DNA of 64,000 nucleotides from Flavobacterium nitratireducens (lineage in GTDB: Bacteria; Bacteroidota; Bacteroidia; Flavobacteriales; Flavobacteriaceae). A model generated the notes under the pieces. The model worked only from the letters and a program-made list of their open reading frames with translations, searched no databases and was not told the DNA's origin. Below, in pieces: positions 44,980 to 54,244 of this stretch (position 1 is the stretch's first letter; each line of letters starts with the position of its first letter). A program made the position numbers and the translations under genes. The stretch is taken from positions 2,604,001 through 2,668,000 of the forward strand of contig NZ_CP121111.1 in NCBI RefSeq assembly GCF_029625335.1, written 5' to 3'.

Positions 44980-45228
44980 TTAAATAAGGATATCAAAATG
45001 GAAGTAATAATAAGCGTTCATTTCGATAATAAATACCGTTTTAATATCATTGGTAACCCTAATTTCACTAACTAAAACAATTTGCCCTTTTTTAAGCCAG
45101 CCTATATCGTTAAGGACAATTACTCTAAAAGGGCATTTTAATTGGATTAATAGGTTATTCCATGTGATAACATAGATTTCTTTTGGTGAACTGTATTTGA
45201 GTAATTCAGCCAAATCATGGTCTTTCAT
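44980..45228 (-). CDS. Hypothetical protein, 82 aa
   Basis: MKDHDLAELLKYSSPKEIYV, then TWNNLLIQLKCPFRVIVLND, IGWLKKGQIVLVSEIRVTND and a short hydrophobic end. The beta-strand-rich middle resembles small nucleic-acid-binding folds, but no family is recognised. It lies 56 bp after the DUF3871 gene and is probably the last gene of that minus-strand run. Confidence 0.55.
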   Translation of the reverse strand: MKDHDLAELLKYSSPKEIYVITWNNLLIQLKCPFRVIVLNDIGWLKKGQIVLVSEIRVTNDIKTVFIIEMNAYYYFHFDILI

Positions 45229-45284
45229 GTATTATTAATTTAAAATAATTATACAGTTCCAAAACGATTTTTTAGCTATATATA

Positions 45285-46478
45285 CTAATTTAAGAACCAA
45301 TTTGTAGATTGATTTTCTATGCTTTTTGCGAGGTGATTGATAAACTCGTACGCATTGACATTCCTTTCTAGATTAGAATCTATATAAGTGCTTTTGTTGG
45401 CTTCAGTAAGCAAATTGTACAGTTTCCAAAAGTTAATAGTTTTATCTTCCGATTTACTGAAATATGGATCTGTATTGTAGTCTTTTAGAACAATATTTAA
45501 TTGGCTATCATTTAAAGCTAATGGAAATAAATGCTGTTTCTCTTCTTTGCTTAAATGGGAGTACAACTTCATTTTTCCAATAAGGTGACAAAATTGGGTT
45601 TCATTTAAGCTGAAATCATTCATTTTTTCTAATAGAATTAAATGCTCTTTCTTTTTGTAGCTGTTGATCAGTTCATATATTTTGGATTTTAGTTCCAAAA
45701 CTGATCCTACTTTTATATCTTCTTTAAGACCATCAGTAGAAATACATAAGTTGGTACAAACAGTATTTTGAAAGCCTATAAAAACCTTGAATTTTTCTAG
45801 GGATTTTTTGCTGAAAAGATTTTCCTGATTATAACTACGAACACCTCCAATTGTCAAATTAAGTTTATTCCCATTGATAACCTCACTTATTTCCGGTATT
45901 TCAATTACAAATGCCATTCGCTCATAATAAATGGTTTTTTCATGTTCCAATAGTTCTTTTGCAGGTTTCCCAATTGCATTGGGTGTTCTTCCTTTAATAA
46001 CATGGGAAACTCTGATATCAGGTTTTAAAACACCATTATAGTTTAATATGTCTTCAACTACTTCTTTAGTGCTATTGATAAATTCATAATGGCTTATTGT
46101 GCATTCGTTATCCTTGCAAAATACAGGAACAATACAGTCTTTTTGTAAATGTTTTATGTCTACACTTAGGGTATTAGCTTCAATAAAGTTTCTTCTTGGG
46201 AATACAATTATTTCCTCTTCGTTGATGACTTGTTGGATTGGATTATTTATGGCTAAATTCATTTTTTGGAGATTTGGTTGTTGGATTATTTGTTCGTTTG
46301 AAATAATTTGATTGTTCAATTTATCAAGTGATTCTTTTCTTTCAACTATTAAAGGATATAACTCTTTACTAAAATTGGAATATTGAGCATATAATATTTT
46401 CAAACCTTCTTCTGTTGTACAGGAATTAATTTGGTTTTTAATATCCTCAATAGATATACCTTGTTTGCACCATTCCAT
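45285..46478 (-). CDS. DUF3871 protein, in frame with the end of the upstream AAA protein
   Basis: 397 aa as called. From about residue 95 it is DUF3871 (FPRRNFIEANTLSVDIKHLQ, VSHVIKGRTPNAIGKPAKEL, LEHEKTIYYERMAFVIEIPE, IGGVRSYNQENLFSKKSLEK), a protein of Bacteroidota mobile elements, function unknown. The first 75 residues (MEWCKQGISIEDIKNQINSC onward) belong to the C-terminus of the AAA-type ATPase upstream. No stop lies between them. Either the two proteins are fused, or DUF3871 starts internally at MNLAINNPIQQV. The reading frame is open upstream to about 46690. Confidence 0.75.
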   Translation of the reverse strand: MEWCKQGISIEDIKNQINSCTTEEGLKILYAQYSNFSKELYPLIVERKESLDKLNNQIISNEQIIQQPNLQKMNLAINNPIQQVINEEEIIVFPRRNFIEANTLSVDIKHLQKDCIVPVFCKDNECTISHYEFINSTKEVVEDILNYNGVLKPDIRVSHVIKGRTPNAIGKPAKELLEHEKTIYYERMAFVIEIPEISEVINGNKLNLTIGGVRSYNQENLFSKKSLEKFKVFIGFQNTVCTNLCISTDGLKEDIKVGSVLELKSKIYELINSYKKKEHLILLEKMNDFSLNETQFCHLIGKMKLYSHLSKEEKQHLFPLALNDSQLNIVLKDYNTDPYFSKSEDKTINFWKLYNLLTEANKSTYIDSNLERNVNAYEFINHLAKSIENQSTNWFLN

Positions 46479-46680
46479 TAAACGTTTACCTGTAGCAGAA
46501 TTGATAATAAATTCTGGTTTACCTGAAAATAATTCAGTTCTGTCCTTAGAAGCTTGTACTAGATGATTGTCATTTAAAAACTCAAAATTGACTGTTAATT
46601 CGTATTCAAAACCTTCCCGAGTAACCTCTTTAAGTCCAAGTTTACTTACCTTAGTTTTGCCATCTGAATCCTTATCAATA

Positions 46681-47136
46681 CTATAATCTACTTTTTCTTC
46701 TGCTTGTTGTGATAATATGACATTTGGAAAGAATTATTGCATCAATAAAAGCGTTATGTCTTGGTGTTACTTTTGCCCAATCTTGGAATCGCCCCCCTAA
46801 TTGTTCATGGATCTCTAGGCATCCGCCTTTAGATTGCCATTCATGGCTAATACTATCAATGATTATTACTTCCATATCAGCTTCTTCACATACCTGAATA
46901 GCTTTAATGTAACGTTCAGGACTAAATGGTTCTTCTAATGTTAAAACATTAAAATCTCCTAAATGGGAATACAGACTGGCACTGTTGTTTTCAGTATCGA
47001 TTATGGCAATTTTTTTCCAATCATTAGTCATTCCGTAAGCTAATAATAATGCAGAATAGGTTTTGCCAAATCCTGACGGTCCTGATAGTCCAATGCGTAA
47101 CTTGACTTGGTGTCTTGTTGCTTTTTGTAGCTTCAT
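46681..47136 (-). pseudogene. AAA-family ATPase (P-loop), frameshifted after residue 148
   Basis: 151 aa: Walker A IGLSGPSGFGKTYSALLLAYGM (residues about 15-36), KKIAIIDTENNSASLYSHLG, EVIIIDSISHEWQSKGG (Walker B). It stops early at 46681 (HIITTSRRKSRL). Removing one base in the T5 run 46692-46696 gives RRKVDYSIDKDSDGKTKVSK, then GLKEVTREGFEYELTVNFEF, a typical continuation of AAA_24-like island proteins. That frame runs without a stop into the DUF3871 ORF. One extra base in the homopolymer is the simplest explanation. It is a candidate recombination or replication accessory ATPase. Confidence 0.75.
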
Positions 47137-47257
47137 AATTTATGTTTTTAAGGTTTGTAATTTTTATGGATTATATGGGATAATTTAAGTTCGTGTAATA
47201 AAAAAAGGGATTCCCATATGTGGAACCCCTTATTAAATATTTAAAATAACACAGTAA

Positions 47258-47602
47258 CTAAGCAACCATTTCTTTTGGAACTAAGTTGTTGTTTAGAATT
47301 TCTTCTTCAGCAGTTACGTACTCATATCGATGAGAAAGTGTAATTACCTCACCTGTTTCCTTAACGGTATATTCATAATCATCGCATTCTACTTTCTTTA
47401 CAGCACCTTCAAGTGTTGTTCCAACTAAACTTTTACATGTTATTTCATTAAATGTTGTTGGTACTGTTGCTGTTTTTGAAGTAAAATACATTTTACCTGT
47501 TTGTGTGCTTCTTACTGCTTCCACACCTCCTTGGACAACTAATCCAAAGAAATTTTCTCCATTTTCTTTTGAGAATGTCTTGTAATCTACAATTGTAACC
47601 AT
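47258..47602 (-). CDS. Hypothetical island protein, 114 aa
   Basis: Start placed at the ATG at 47602 (MVTIVDYKTFSKENGENFFG); a further 9 residues are possible upstream. Conserved-looking parts: LVVQGGVEAVRSTQTGKMYF, KTATVPTTFNEITCKSLVGT, KKVECDDYEYTVKETGEVIT. Beta-rich, soluble, no family recognised. It precedes the AAA/DUF3871 genes in the same direction and probably belongs to that module. Confidence 0.65.
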   Translation of the reverse strand: MVTIVDYKTFSKENGENFFGLVVQGGVEAVRSTQTGKMYFTSKTATVPTTFNEITCKSLVGTTLEGAVKKVECDDYEYTVKETGEVITLSHRYEYVTAEEEILNNNLVPKEMVA

Positions 47603-47828
47603 AGTTTTTAAATTTAAAAGATTATACATTTAAAATAATTCCCTTTACCAATCAAGGGGGGATTACCCAATGTTTATAAGTGTGGGGTGGGGCTGATTGT
47701 TTATGTCACGCATTCAGAAATTTTAAAAATATTTTAAATTTAGAAAAATAAAAAAGGCTCAACTTTAATTGAAAAGCTGAACCTTAATGGTTATTATACC
47801 TATAAAATTAAAAATATGTTTTTACAGA

Positions 47829-48245
47829 TTATAGTCTTTCTGTTTCATCTGTTGTATTGTCCAATTCTTTAATCAGGTCAATTGATTTTTTTTGTTCTGG
47901 AGTTAGTGATTCATACCACTGATTGTCGATTATGGGTTCAGGGAGAATTTCAGGCTCATCTATAGGTTCTGTTTTATTACCAACACTGGAAACAAGCAAA
48001 GTAGCTATCTCTTTCATTCTTGAATCAAGATTAGAAATAGTTTGCTCTGCATGTTCTATTCCTAATTGAGGAGCCATATCGTGAGCTAATGCTAAAGTAA
48101 CCCATAATTCACAAACGGAATGTTCATTTTGTTTACATTCACAGCCTTCAGTTTCATCGATTTCGAAATTAATATCTTCTAAACTTAAATTTTCAGCTAA
48201 AACCCGAACAATTTCATTATAATGTTTACAGTTTTTGTAGTTCAT
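47829..48245 (-). CDS. Hypothetical protein with Cys cluster, 138 aa
   Basis: MNYKNCKHYNEIVRVLAENL, EIDETEGCECKQNEHSVCEL (five Cys in the first 45 residues), WVTLALAHDMAPQLGIEHAE and a Pro/Glu-rich middle before SLTPEQKKSIDLIKELD. The Cys residues suggest metal binding. No family recognised. Its start overlaps the end of the lipoprotein gene by 20 nt. Confidence 0.55.
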   Translation of the reverse strand: MNYKNCKHYNEIVRVLAENLSLEDINFEIDETEGCECKQNEHSVCELWVTLALAHDMAPQLGIEHAEQTISNLDSRMKEIATLLVSSVGNKTEPIDEPEILPEPIIDNQWYESLTPEQKKSIDLIKELDNTTDETERL

Positions 48246-49203
48246 GAGGTTTAATTTTTTCAGCTAATTCGACAATTGCATTGAGAGTTAAGTCGCTAAA
48301 TAGATTGGAATACGTTTTCATTTGCTCTTTCGAATATTCTAAAAAATAAATTTCATCAGCATACTTAAACACAATTGTTTTATTAATAAAATGCCTGCCA
48401 TCTTCATAAAGATATGAGTAATTTAAAAAATAAATGTTTTTGTTATTTTTAATTTGTTCAAACGACTCTATTACAAAATCAGTAGGTTTAAAATATTTTG
48501 TACTATTAATAAAGCTATTGGCTAATTCTTTTTTAATTTCATTTATACAACTTCTATCATTTTCTGCACAGAATATTTTAAAAACTGGAGGATAAACCAT
48601 ATCGATAAATGCTGGGTTATTATTTTCTAAATATGTCATGTAAGTATTTAGTCTTTCTTTTACTTTTGGGAAATTTACGTCAATTGATGAGAATTGTTTC
48701 CTTTTTAAAATAGAATTAATTTCATTTATTAAAACAGGGCTGTATTTTTTATTTAAAATAGAATCTGTTTTTGGTAATGAACTTTTGTTATAAGGGAAAA
48801 AAGTGTCTTTTTCAGAATTTGATATTTTGATAACTACATTATCATTGTAATAAGCGTTTTCTTGTTTAGTATCATATATTGTCCTTCTATATTTTATTAT
48901 AGTAATATTAGGAATGCTTGACTTTTTTTCTGTTAATATTTTGCTTTTTACAATAATGCTTCCCTCTTTAATGGCGTTATAATTAGAAATCCTTTCTTGT
49001 TTTATTTTTTCGATTATAATTTTTTCATTAATAGTTTTATAATCTTCTTTTAATAAGATTTTATACTCATCGGATAGAGCATTAAAATATGAAATATAAT
49101 TTGCAGTTTCATCACAATCAATTATGTCGGATATTGAAGTTTTACCTGTTTTGTTGCATGAAATAATGATACCTAAGAAGAATATCTGGATGATTTTTTT
49201 CAT
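48226..49203 (-). CDS. Putative lipoprotein, unknown
   Basis: 325 aa from the ATG at 49203: signal MKKIIQIFFLGIIISCNKTG with lipobox Cys. A longer form (ATG at 49239) would hide the signal. The mature part is Lys/Asn/Ile-rich, with no family recognised. Surface or periplasmic exposure is likely. Neighbours in the same direction (a 61-aa membrane protein and a secreted 218-aa protein) suggest an envelope-related group in island 3. Confidence 0.65.
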   Translation of the reverse strand: MKKIIQIFFLGIIISCNKTGKTSISDIIDCDETANYISYFNALSDEYKILLKEDYKTINEKIIIEKIKQERISNYNAIKEGSIIVKSKILTEKKSSIPNITIIKYRRTIYDTKQENAYYNDNVVIKISNSEKDTFFPYNKSSLPKTDSILNKKYSPVLINEINSILKRKQFSSIDVNFPKVKERLNTYMTYLENNNPAFIDMVYPPVFKIFCAENDRSCINEIKKELANSFINSTKYFKPTDFVIESFEQIKNNKNIYFLNYSYLYEDGRHFINKTIVFKYADEIYFLEYSKEQMKTYSNLFSDLTLNAIVELAEKIKPHELQKL

Positions 49204-49228
49204 AATTTGTAACTTTTGATTTATTATT

Positions 49229-49414
49229 TTACCATACAAAGAATATCCATAGTAGTCCTTTTATCTCGCCAATCAGAGGTCCAATTATTAAAGAAGACAG
49301 AAAACTATTATCATTTGCCCATTGCCACCAAAAGTAAATTGCTGCAAATTGACTAACAATTAAATATAGATACCCCATTAAGAGCCCAATATTTAGTTCA
49401 TTTTTACTATTCAT
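49229..49414 (-). CDS. Small two-helix membrane protein
   Basis: 61 aa: NIGLLMGYLYLIVSQFAAIY, FWWQWANDNSFLSSLIIGPL, IGEIKGLLWIFFVW, two hydrophobic stretches. It lies between a secreted protein and a lipoprotein gene. No family recognised. Confidence 0.6.
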   Translation of the reverse strand: MNSKNELNIGLLMGYLYLIVSQFAAIYFWWQWANDNSFLSSLIIGPLIGEIKGLLWIFFVW

Positions 49415-49429
49415 AATTTGTTATTTTTT

Positions 49430-50086
49430 TTAATAATACATTCTGTAAGTAGTCCTAGAGACATCAAAGTAGATTCCTTTTACGTTTTTATCATTTGGTT
49501 TAACTTCAATGAATTCATAATTTTCATCAATAACTACAGGGTTTTTAATGGGTTGAAAACCTAATATTGATATGATTTCAAGCTCCGATGACACAGTGTT
49601 TACCACTAATGCAGTTTCTTTAGAGAGCCCGTCTCCAGAACTTAAGATTGCATCAAAGATTAATGAGATTTGATGTATACCTTTTATAAACTCCTCTTTA
49701 TTATTTTGCATTTTATAAATTGCAAGTTTACCATCAATTATTCCTGTTTCAAATGGATTTCTTTCAAGGACTTTTTTTCTGAAATCCAAGGCTTTTAATA
49801 GAGCTTCATTGGTATTTAGTTGCTCATATTTTGAAATACTATCCAGTAATCCATTAAACTTAAAATTTTTGAAATTTTCTTGAAAAGTGTATCCATAGTA
49901 CAAATGCCTTTTTTGATTCAACGTAAGCGTTGTATCACCTTTTTGGAATCTTTCTAACAAATCAGGATAATAAAATTCAGATTTACTGTTTTTGATGTTT
50001 TTTCCAATTAAATCGTAAGCGATACGATTTTGAGAATAACCTATAAAGGAGAGTATTAATACAAATTGTGTAATTGATTTTTTCAT
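49430..50086 (-). CDS. Secreted hypothetical protein (DUF4919-like)
   Basis: 218 aa with a signal peptide MKKSITQFVLILSFIGYSQ. The mature part has NIKNSKSEFYYPDLLERFQK, TLTLNQKRHLYYGYTFQENF and YFDVSRTTYRMYY, a layout seen in Bacteroidota DUF4919 proteins; the assignment is from memory. Function unknown, extracytoplasmic. It is the first gene of the envelope-related group. Confidence 0.65.
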   Translation of the reverse strand: MKKSITQFVLILSFIGYSQNRIAYDLIGKNIKNSKSEFYYPDLLERFQKGDTTLTLNQKRHLYYGYTFQENFKNFKFNGLLDSISKYEQLNTNEALLKALDFRKKVLERNPFETGIIDGKLAIYKMQNNKEEFIKGIHQISLIFDAILSSGDGLSKETALVVNTVSSELEIISILGFQPIKNPVVIDENYEFIEVKPNDKNVKGIYFDVSRTTYRMYY

Positions 50087-50176
50087 TTTTAGAGATTTAA
50101 TTTTAACGGTTATTCATTTTCAAATATAGGCAAATATGCCTATTGTATAAAAGTATTATTCAACGAATTTTATTTC

Positions 50177-50414
50177 GTGGATAATCTGAATAAAAAAAGC
50201 ATATTAATCAACTTTGGAGAAAATCTTCTGAAAACTACGTTTGTCAAAAGGTTACACACAAGAACAATTGGCAAATGAGTTAGGTATAGAGATCTCTCAA
50301 ATAAGCAGAATAGAAAGAGGTGTTATCAATACTTCGATAACTACTCTTTATGCTATTTCAATGACTTTAAAAATTGATATTTCAGAGTTTTTTATTTTAA
50401 ATGCTGAATCTTAA
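50177..50414 (+). pseudogene. XRE-family regulator remnant, frameshifted
   Basis: Read from a GTG at 50177 (DNLNKKSILINFGENLLK), then one base out at an A4 run near 50233-50236, the sequence becomes LRLSKGYTQEQLANELGIEI, SQISRIERGVINTSITTLYA, ISMTLKIDISEFFILNAES. That is a complete HTH_3 fold ending at TAA 50412-50414. One extra A breaks it. It lies between the envelope-related group and the HTH regulator. Confidence 0.75.
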
Positions 50415-50624
50415 ATTTCCACTTTAAATATTAATAAGTATTTCTTTTATTATTTTTTCAATGTATTAAACACAAAGAAAACGGTATTGCTCTATTATGA
50501 CAATACCCACTTTTAGTGATATTTTTTTATTCTTCCATTCGTATTTTATGTGTTATTTTTTTACTTTTATTAATTATTGACAATAGTATTTAATTTAAAT
50601 GCAGTCTATCTGCAATTTTAAAAT

Positions 50625-51227
50625 ATGCCTACAAATTTAAATGCGTTATTACGTTACAAGATTATAGACGAATGTTTGTCTAATCCACAATTGAGTTGTA
50701 CAATTGAAGTACTAATTGAAAAATGTTCTGAAAAATTATCTGAATTTCAGGGTGTAAATAGTGTTTCTGAAAGAACAATCCGTAATGATATAAGAATTTT
50801 AAGAAGTGATGCTTTAGGTTTTAACTCCCCAATTGTAATTAATCAGGGAGTTTATTCTTATAGTGATCCATCATATTCAATTTTTGGAAGACCTATTCAT
50901 GAATTAGACTTATTAAAGGATATTCAAAGCTTACTTGTATCTGAATTCGAAACAATCAGTAATAAAAATTTACCTTTTTTATTGGTTCAACTTGCTGAAA
51001 TTACTAAACAAAAAATCCCTAAAAAATGTGCGCCTGAAGGATATGGTATATTAGAATCGAAGAAAGAGGGAGCTAAAGTTGTGATAAATCATTACAAAAA
51101 TAAGATGGAGTCTTTTGTATGGTCTTTGTGGAAAGTAAACAAACCCTACGGATGGTTTAAAAAACTATACAAAAAACCTAAAGAAAATATTTATTTTAAA
51201 TGGGAGTATATATTTGAAGCATTATAA
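50625..51227 (+). CDS. HTH transcriptional regulator
   Basis: 200 aa. N-terminal HTH of the WYL/DeoR style: NALLRYKIIDECLSNPQLSC, SVSERTIRNDIRILRSDALG, INQGVYSYSDPSYSIFGRPI. The C-terminal WYL part usual in such proteins is missing or replaced by VWSLWKVNKPYGWFKKLYKK. From memory, similar proteins stand beside integrases in Bacteroidota islands. It faces integrase 3, whose end lies 10 bp away. Confidence 0.7.
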   Translation: MPTNLNALLRYKIIDECLSNPQLSCTIEVLIEKCSEKLSEFQGVNSVSERTIRNDIRILRSDALGFNSPIVINQGVYSYSDPSYSIFGRPIHELDLLKDIQSLLVSEFETISNKNLPFLLVQLAEITKQKIPKKCAPEGYGILESKKEGAKVVINHYKNKMESFVWSLWKVNKPYGWFKKLYKKPKENIYFKWEYIFEAL

Positions 51228-51237
51228 ATTTTAAATA

Positions 51238-52481
51238 TTACAGTAGTTTTTTAGTGAGTTTACTCATTTCTTCACTTATTTTCTTTTGAACTATTTTACC
51301 GTAGTGTTCTTGTGTAATAGCCATATTAGAATGACCTAATAGTTCAGATACAATTTCCATCGGTACATCGTTATACAATAATACTGTTGAGGCAAATGTT
51401 TTTCTGGCAACGTGATGGGTAAGTCTTTTTTCGATTCCAATGATTTCTGCAATCTCTTTGATATAGGAATTAAATTTTTGATTGCTAATTTTAGGTAGTA
51501 AACATTTATTGTTTTGGTACTTTTCCAAAATTGAAATTGCTTTTGGAAGTAACGGTACGGACAGCTGTTTTTTTGTTTTCAGTCTATAAATATCAATCCA
51601 AGGTTTGTTGTCAAATTTTGTAACAATGTTTTTCTTGGTTAAAGAAGCCATTTCCTGAAATGGTAAACCGGTATAACAACAGAATAAAAACAAATCTCTT
51701 ACTTGGGTTAATCTGATTTGTGAGAAAGATTGATTTTCTAATTTAATTAGTTCTTCTGTTGTTAAATAGGTTATAGTGTTGATTACTTTTTTGGGTTTAT
51801 AAAGTAAAAATGGATCTGTAATAATATAGCCTTCTGCAATAGCTAATTTTATAATTTTTCTAATTCTTTGAATGCTTTTGTTTATTGTGATTTGTTTAAA
51901 CTTTTTTTGTGTTTTAAGGTAATAATCAAAATCATCTAAAAATTTCAGATTTATATTTTCTAGTAAAATATTTTTTTCTTGTATTGGTAGAAAAGGAAGT
52001 CCTCAGTATGTTGTTTGGCTTCAATAAATTTAGAATAAGTGGATTTGGTGTATTCAATGCCAACAAGAGAATTCATTTTAGTATTGTGTAATGTAAATAC
52101 TTCAATTAAGGTTTTAGATTGTTTTGTGTCTGTTCCTTTGTATTTTAAGTATATATCCTCAACATCAAATCGCTCTTTTTGAACTTGTAAAAATAAAAAA
52201 GCCTGATTAATTTCTTGTTTAATCAGGCTTAGTTGGGTGTTAATTTGGTTGTTATGTTCGTTGTTGGGTTTAGTCAATTGGTAGCTACTGTCCCAATTAT
52301 CGGGATCAATGTATATTCCAGTTGCAAATGGTTTTCTTTTTCCTAAATATGTAATTCTGCAAATTAATGGAACAAATCCTTTTTTGTTTTTTCTGGTAAC
52401 GGAAATAAGGAATAATATTTTAATTGATTGTGTTGTCATAGGTGAATATTTAATGGTGAGTGATAGTTTTAAAAAATGCAA
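51238..52481 (-). pseudogene. Tyrosine integrase of island 3, one frameshift
   Basis: N-terminal ORF (51960-52481) begins around MTTQSIKILFLISVTRKNKK and ends at the A7 run 51971-51977 (FLFYQYKKKIFY). One more A there restores KKKNILLENINLKFLDDFDY, and the frame continues to the end at 51238. Catalytic part: LFLFCCYTGLPFQEMASLT, THHVARKTFASTVLLYND, LGHSNMAITQEHYGKI. Closely related to the integrase at 31993-33200. Both integrases lie beside tRNA-fMet attachment sites. The lesion in a homopolymer may be a sequencing error; otherwise neither tRNA-fMet island could be excised by its own integrase. Confidence 0.88.
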
Positions 52482-52552
52482 CCCTCGGAATTTTCTTATG
52501 CAACCCGAATGTTAGCCTTTTTGCAACCCAAATAAAAAATGGATTGCAACCT
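52477..52552 (+). repeat. TGCAACC repeats beside integrase 3
   Basis: Four copies of TGCAACC (52477-52483, 52499-52505, 52522-52528, 52545-52551), with GTTAGCCTT twice (52511-52519 and 52558-52566). Same position and spacing style as the TGCACACCT array of integrase 2, but a different word. Probable arm-type sites. Confidence 0.6.
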
Positions 52553-52655
52553 AAAAGTTAGCCTTGTTTTGGGAATTTTGAAGTATTCGAAAAATAGGAG
52601 AGTAGTGGAAGTACTTGATTTTACTCCATAAAAAAAGCCTCCTATTTCTAGGAAG

Positions 52656-52691
52656 CTTTTTCTTAGTAGCGGGAACAGGACTCGAACCTGT
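52656..52691 (-). repeat. att repeat in tRNA-fMet (right end of island 3)
   Basis: 36 bp identical to 33418-33453, covering the tail and the 3' part of tRNA-fMet to the T-stem. A terminator hairpin (AAAAAGCCTCCTA / TAGGAAGCTTTTT) sits directly left. Confidence 0.85.
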
Positions 52692-52739
52692 GACCTTCGG
52701 GTTATGAGCCCGACGAGCTGCCTACTGCTCTATCCCGCG
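52667..52739 (-). tRNA. Initiator tRNA-fMet (anticodon CAT), copy 1
   Basis: 73 nt without CCA. Read on the minus strand, the D-arm is GAGCAGTAGGCAGCTC. The anticodon stem-loop TCGGGCTCATAACCCGA has the three consecutive G:C pairs that mark initiator tRNA, and the first base pair of the acceptor is mismatched (C1:T72), also an initiator trait. Target gene of island 3. Confidence 0.93.
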
Positions 52740-52748
52740 ATGTGGGTG

Positions 52749-52780
52749 CAAATGTACAACTATTAATAGTTGTAATGCAA
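52749..52780 (-). promoter_or_regulatory. Promoter of tRNA-fMet copy 1
   Basis: Minus strand: TTG (52780-52778), 21-bp spacer, TACATTTG (52756-52749), 9 bp before the tRNA. Fits TTG-N17-23-TAnnTTTG. The remaining 52781-53083 contains no gene. Confidence 0.6.
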
Positions 52781-53083
52781 GTGATTATTGAAAATATTTT
52801 AATCTGTTTCGTAAATGCCTGGATTACAGTTTTTTGTTTTGTGTTTTGTGGGGTAAAAAGTTAGTTGTTAGTTTTGATTTGATGACTTAGATGGAATCAT
52901 TAATCAAACGAAAAGAGCCTTTTTTATATGGATATCTACGCTTTGTTTATTTATATATGGAATACGGTTTATGCATTATGGTTTCACAATTACTTTGTAA
53001 TTTAAAGAAAATATTTAGCGAAAGTAATTGTAAACTAAAAAAGTAAGTTTAGTTATTTAAAACTTCAAATTTCTATTCTTTGC

Positions 53084-54244
53084 TCAAAGAATTAGATGTT
53101 TTTTCAACGATTTTTTCGATAACCATTTCCTTATTGGGACATCGTAAAATTTAAAACTTGCCCAAGCAATTAAAATTCCCATTATTAGCACGCTTACAGA
53201 GACTAATATCATAGAGAATTGTGATTCCTTCATGCTTTCTTTATGATTGGCTATATAGGCCATTTGCATATAGATTAAAGGGTAATGAGTAATGTATAAA
53301 GGATATGAGATGTTGCCTAAAAAGCGGTTAAACTTGCTTGCTAATTTATTGGTTATAGAACCACTAGCTCCAATGTAAATTACAAAAGGGAAAACAAAAA
53401 CAATGATAAGTGCTTCATAAAGGCCGTTTATCCATACGTTTGTTTGGTCTCCAATTCTTGGGATTGATAAAGGTACAATTATTAAAATGCAACTCCATAA
53501 GAAGGCGTTTTTTATATGACCGGGTTTAACAACCCTTGAAATCAATAATCCAATAAAGAAAGGGTATAAAAGTCTTGTAAGTCCAATTTGAAGCTGGGTG
53601 GAATTCAAAGACCATCCTCCTGTTACATTTCCGGAAGGACTTGTAACTGCAAAATGAATCAGTAGTATGCCGGAAATTAGTGCTAAAAATCCCAGTAATT
53701 TGTTAGAGAATTTTCTAATAATTAAGGCATAAAGAATATTGGCAACATATTCAAAAAAAAGTGACCAGGCCGGACCGTTCAGAGGATACATTTCTTGCCA
53801 TCCTCTAATGTCCATAGAAATGGGAACCGGAATCAAAAACATACCTATAAGCATAAAGATCATCATTCTTCCTATCGGAATGGTGTTAATCATAGGAAAA
53901 TCGACACTACCCTGAAAATAGAATGTCAGTGCGCCCAAAATAGATCCAATAATAATCATCGGGTGTAGTCGAATCAATCTTCGTTTGAAAAAATCTTTTA
54001 GCGACATCTTGTTCCAACGATCGTCATAGGCATAACCTATAACAAATCCTGATAAAGCAAAGAAAAAATCAACGGCTAAGTAACCGTGATTTATTAATTG
54101 TGTAAAAGGATTGCCTAATGAAAAAGACTCCAATATGTGAAACATCACAACTAAAATAGCTGCAATGCCACGAAGTCCGTCTAAAATTTCGTAATGTTTT
54201 TTTGAGTCTGAAAAACCGATATAATTGCTGTTATTTTGGTTCAT
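53084..54244 (-). CDS. Acyltransferase family 3 membrane protein
   Basis: 386 aa, about 10 membrane helices. Motif YEILDGLRGIAAILVVMFHI at the N-terminus (with H for the acyl transfer), then GYLAVDFFFALSGFVIGYAY and RRLIRLHPMIIIGSILGAL, all typical for Acyl_transf_3. Such proteins O-acetylate surface sugars or membrane components. It lies between the two tRNA-fMet copies, read toward copy 1. Substrate unknown. Confidence 0.88.
   Translation of the reverse strand: MNQNNSNYIGFSDSKKHYEILDGLRGIAAILVVMFHILESFSLGNPFTQLINHGYLAVDFFFALSGFVIGYAYDDRWNKMSLKDFFKRRLIRLHPMIIIGSILGALTFYFQGSVDFPMINTIPIGRMMIFMLIGMFLIPVPISMDIRGWQEMYPLNGPAWSLFFEYVANILYALIIRKFSNKLLGFLALISGILLIHFAVTSPSGNVTGGWSLNSTQLQIGLTRLLYPFFIGLLISRVVKPGHIKNAFLWSCILIIVPLSIPRIGDQTNVWINGLYEALIIVFVFPFVIYIGASGSITNKLASKFNRFLGNISYPLYITHYPLIYMQMAYIANHKESMKESQFSMILVSVSVLIMGILIAWASFKFYDVPIRKWLSKKSLKKHLIL

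Larger units (their letters stand above)
33418..52691. mobile_element. Integrative island 3 in tRNA-fMet (19.2 kb)
   Basis: Bounded by 36-bp direct repeats, the right one inside the intact tRNA-fMet gene (52667-52739). The integrase at 51238-52481 lies next to the tRNA. Cargo: RepA-like ATPase, type III R-M, SIR2-STAND protein, GIY-YIG endonuclease, polymerase-like protein, AAA/DUF3871 proteins, lipoprotein and small membrane proteins, regulators. No conjugation genes were recognised. It was inserted at the same site as, and after, the element of integrase 2. Confidence 0.8.
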
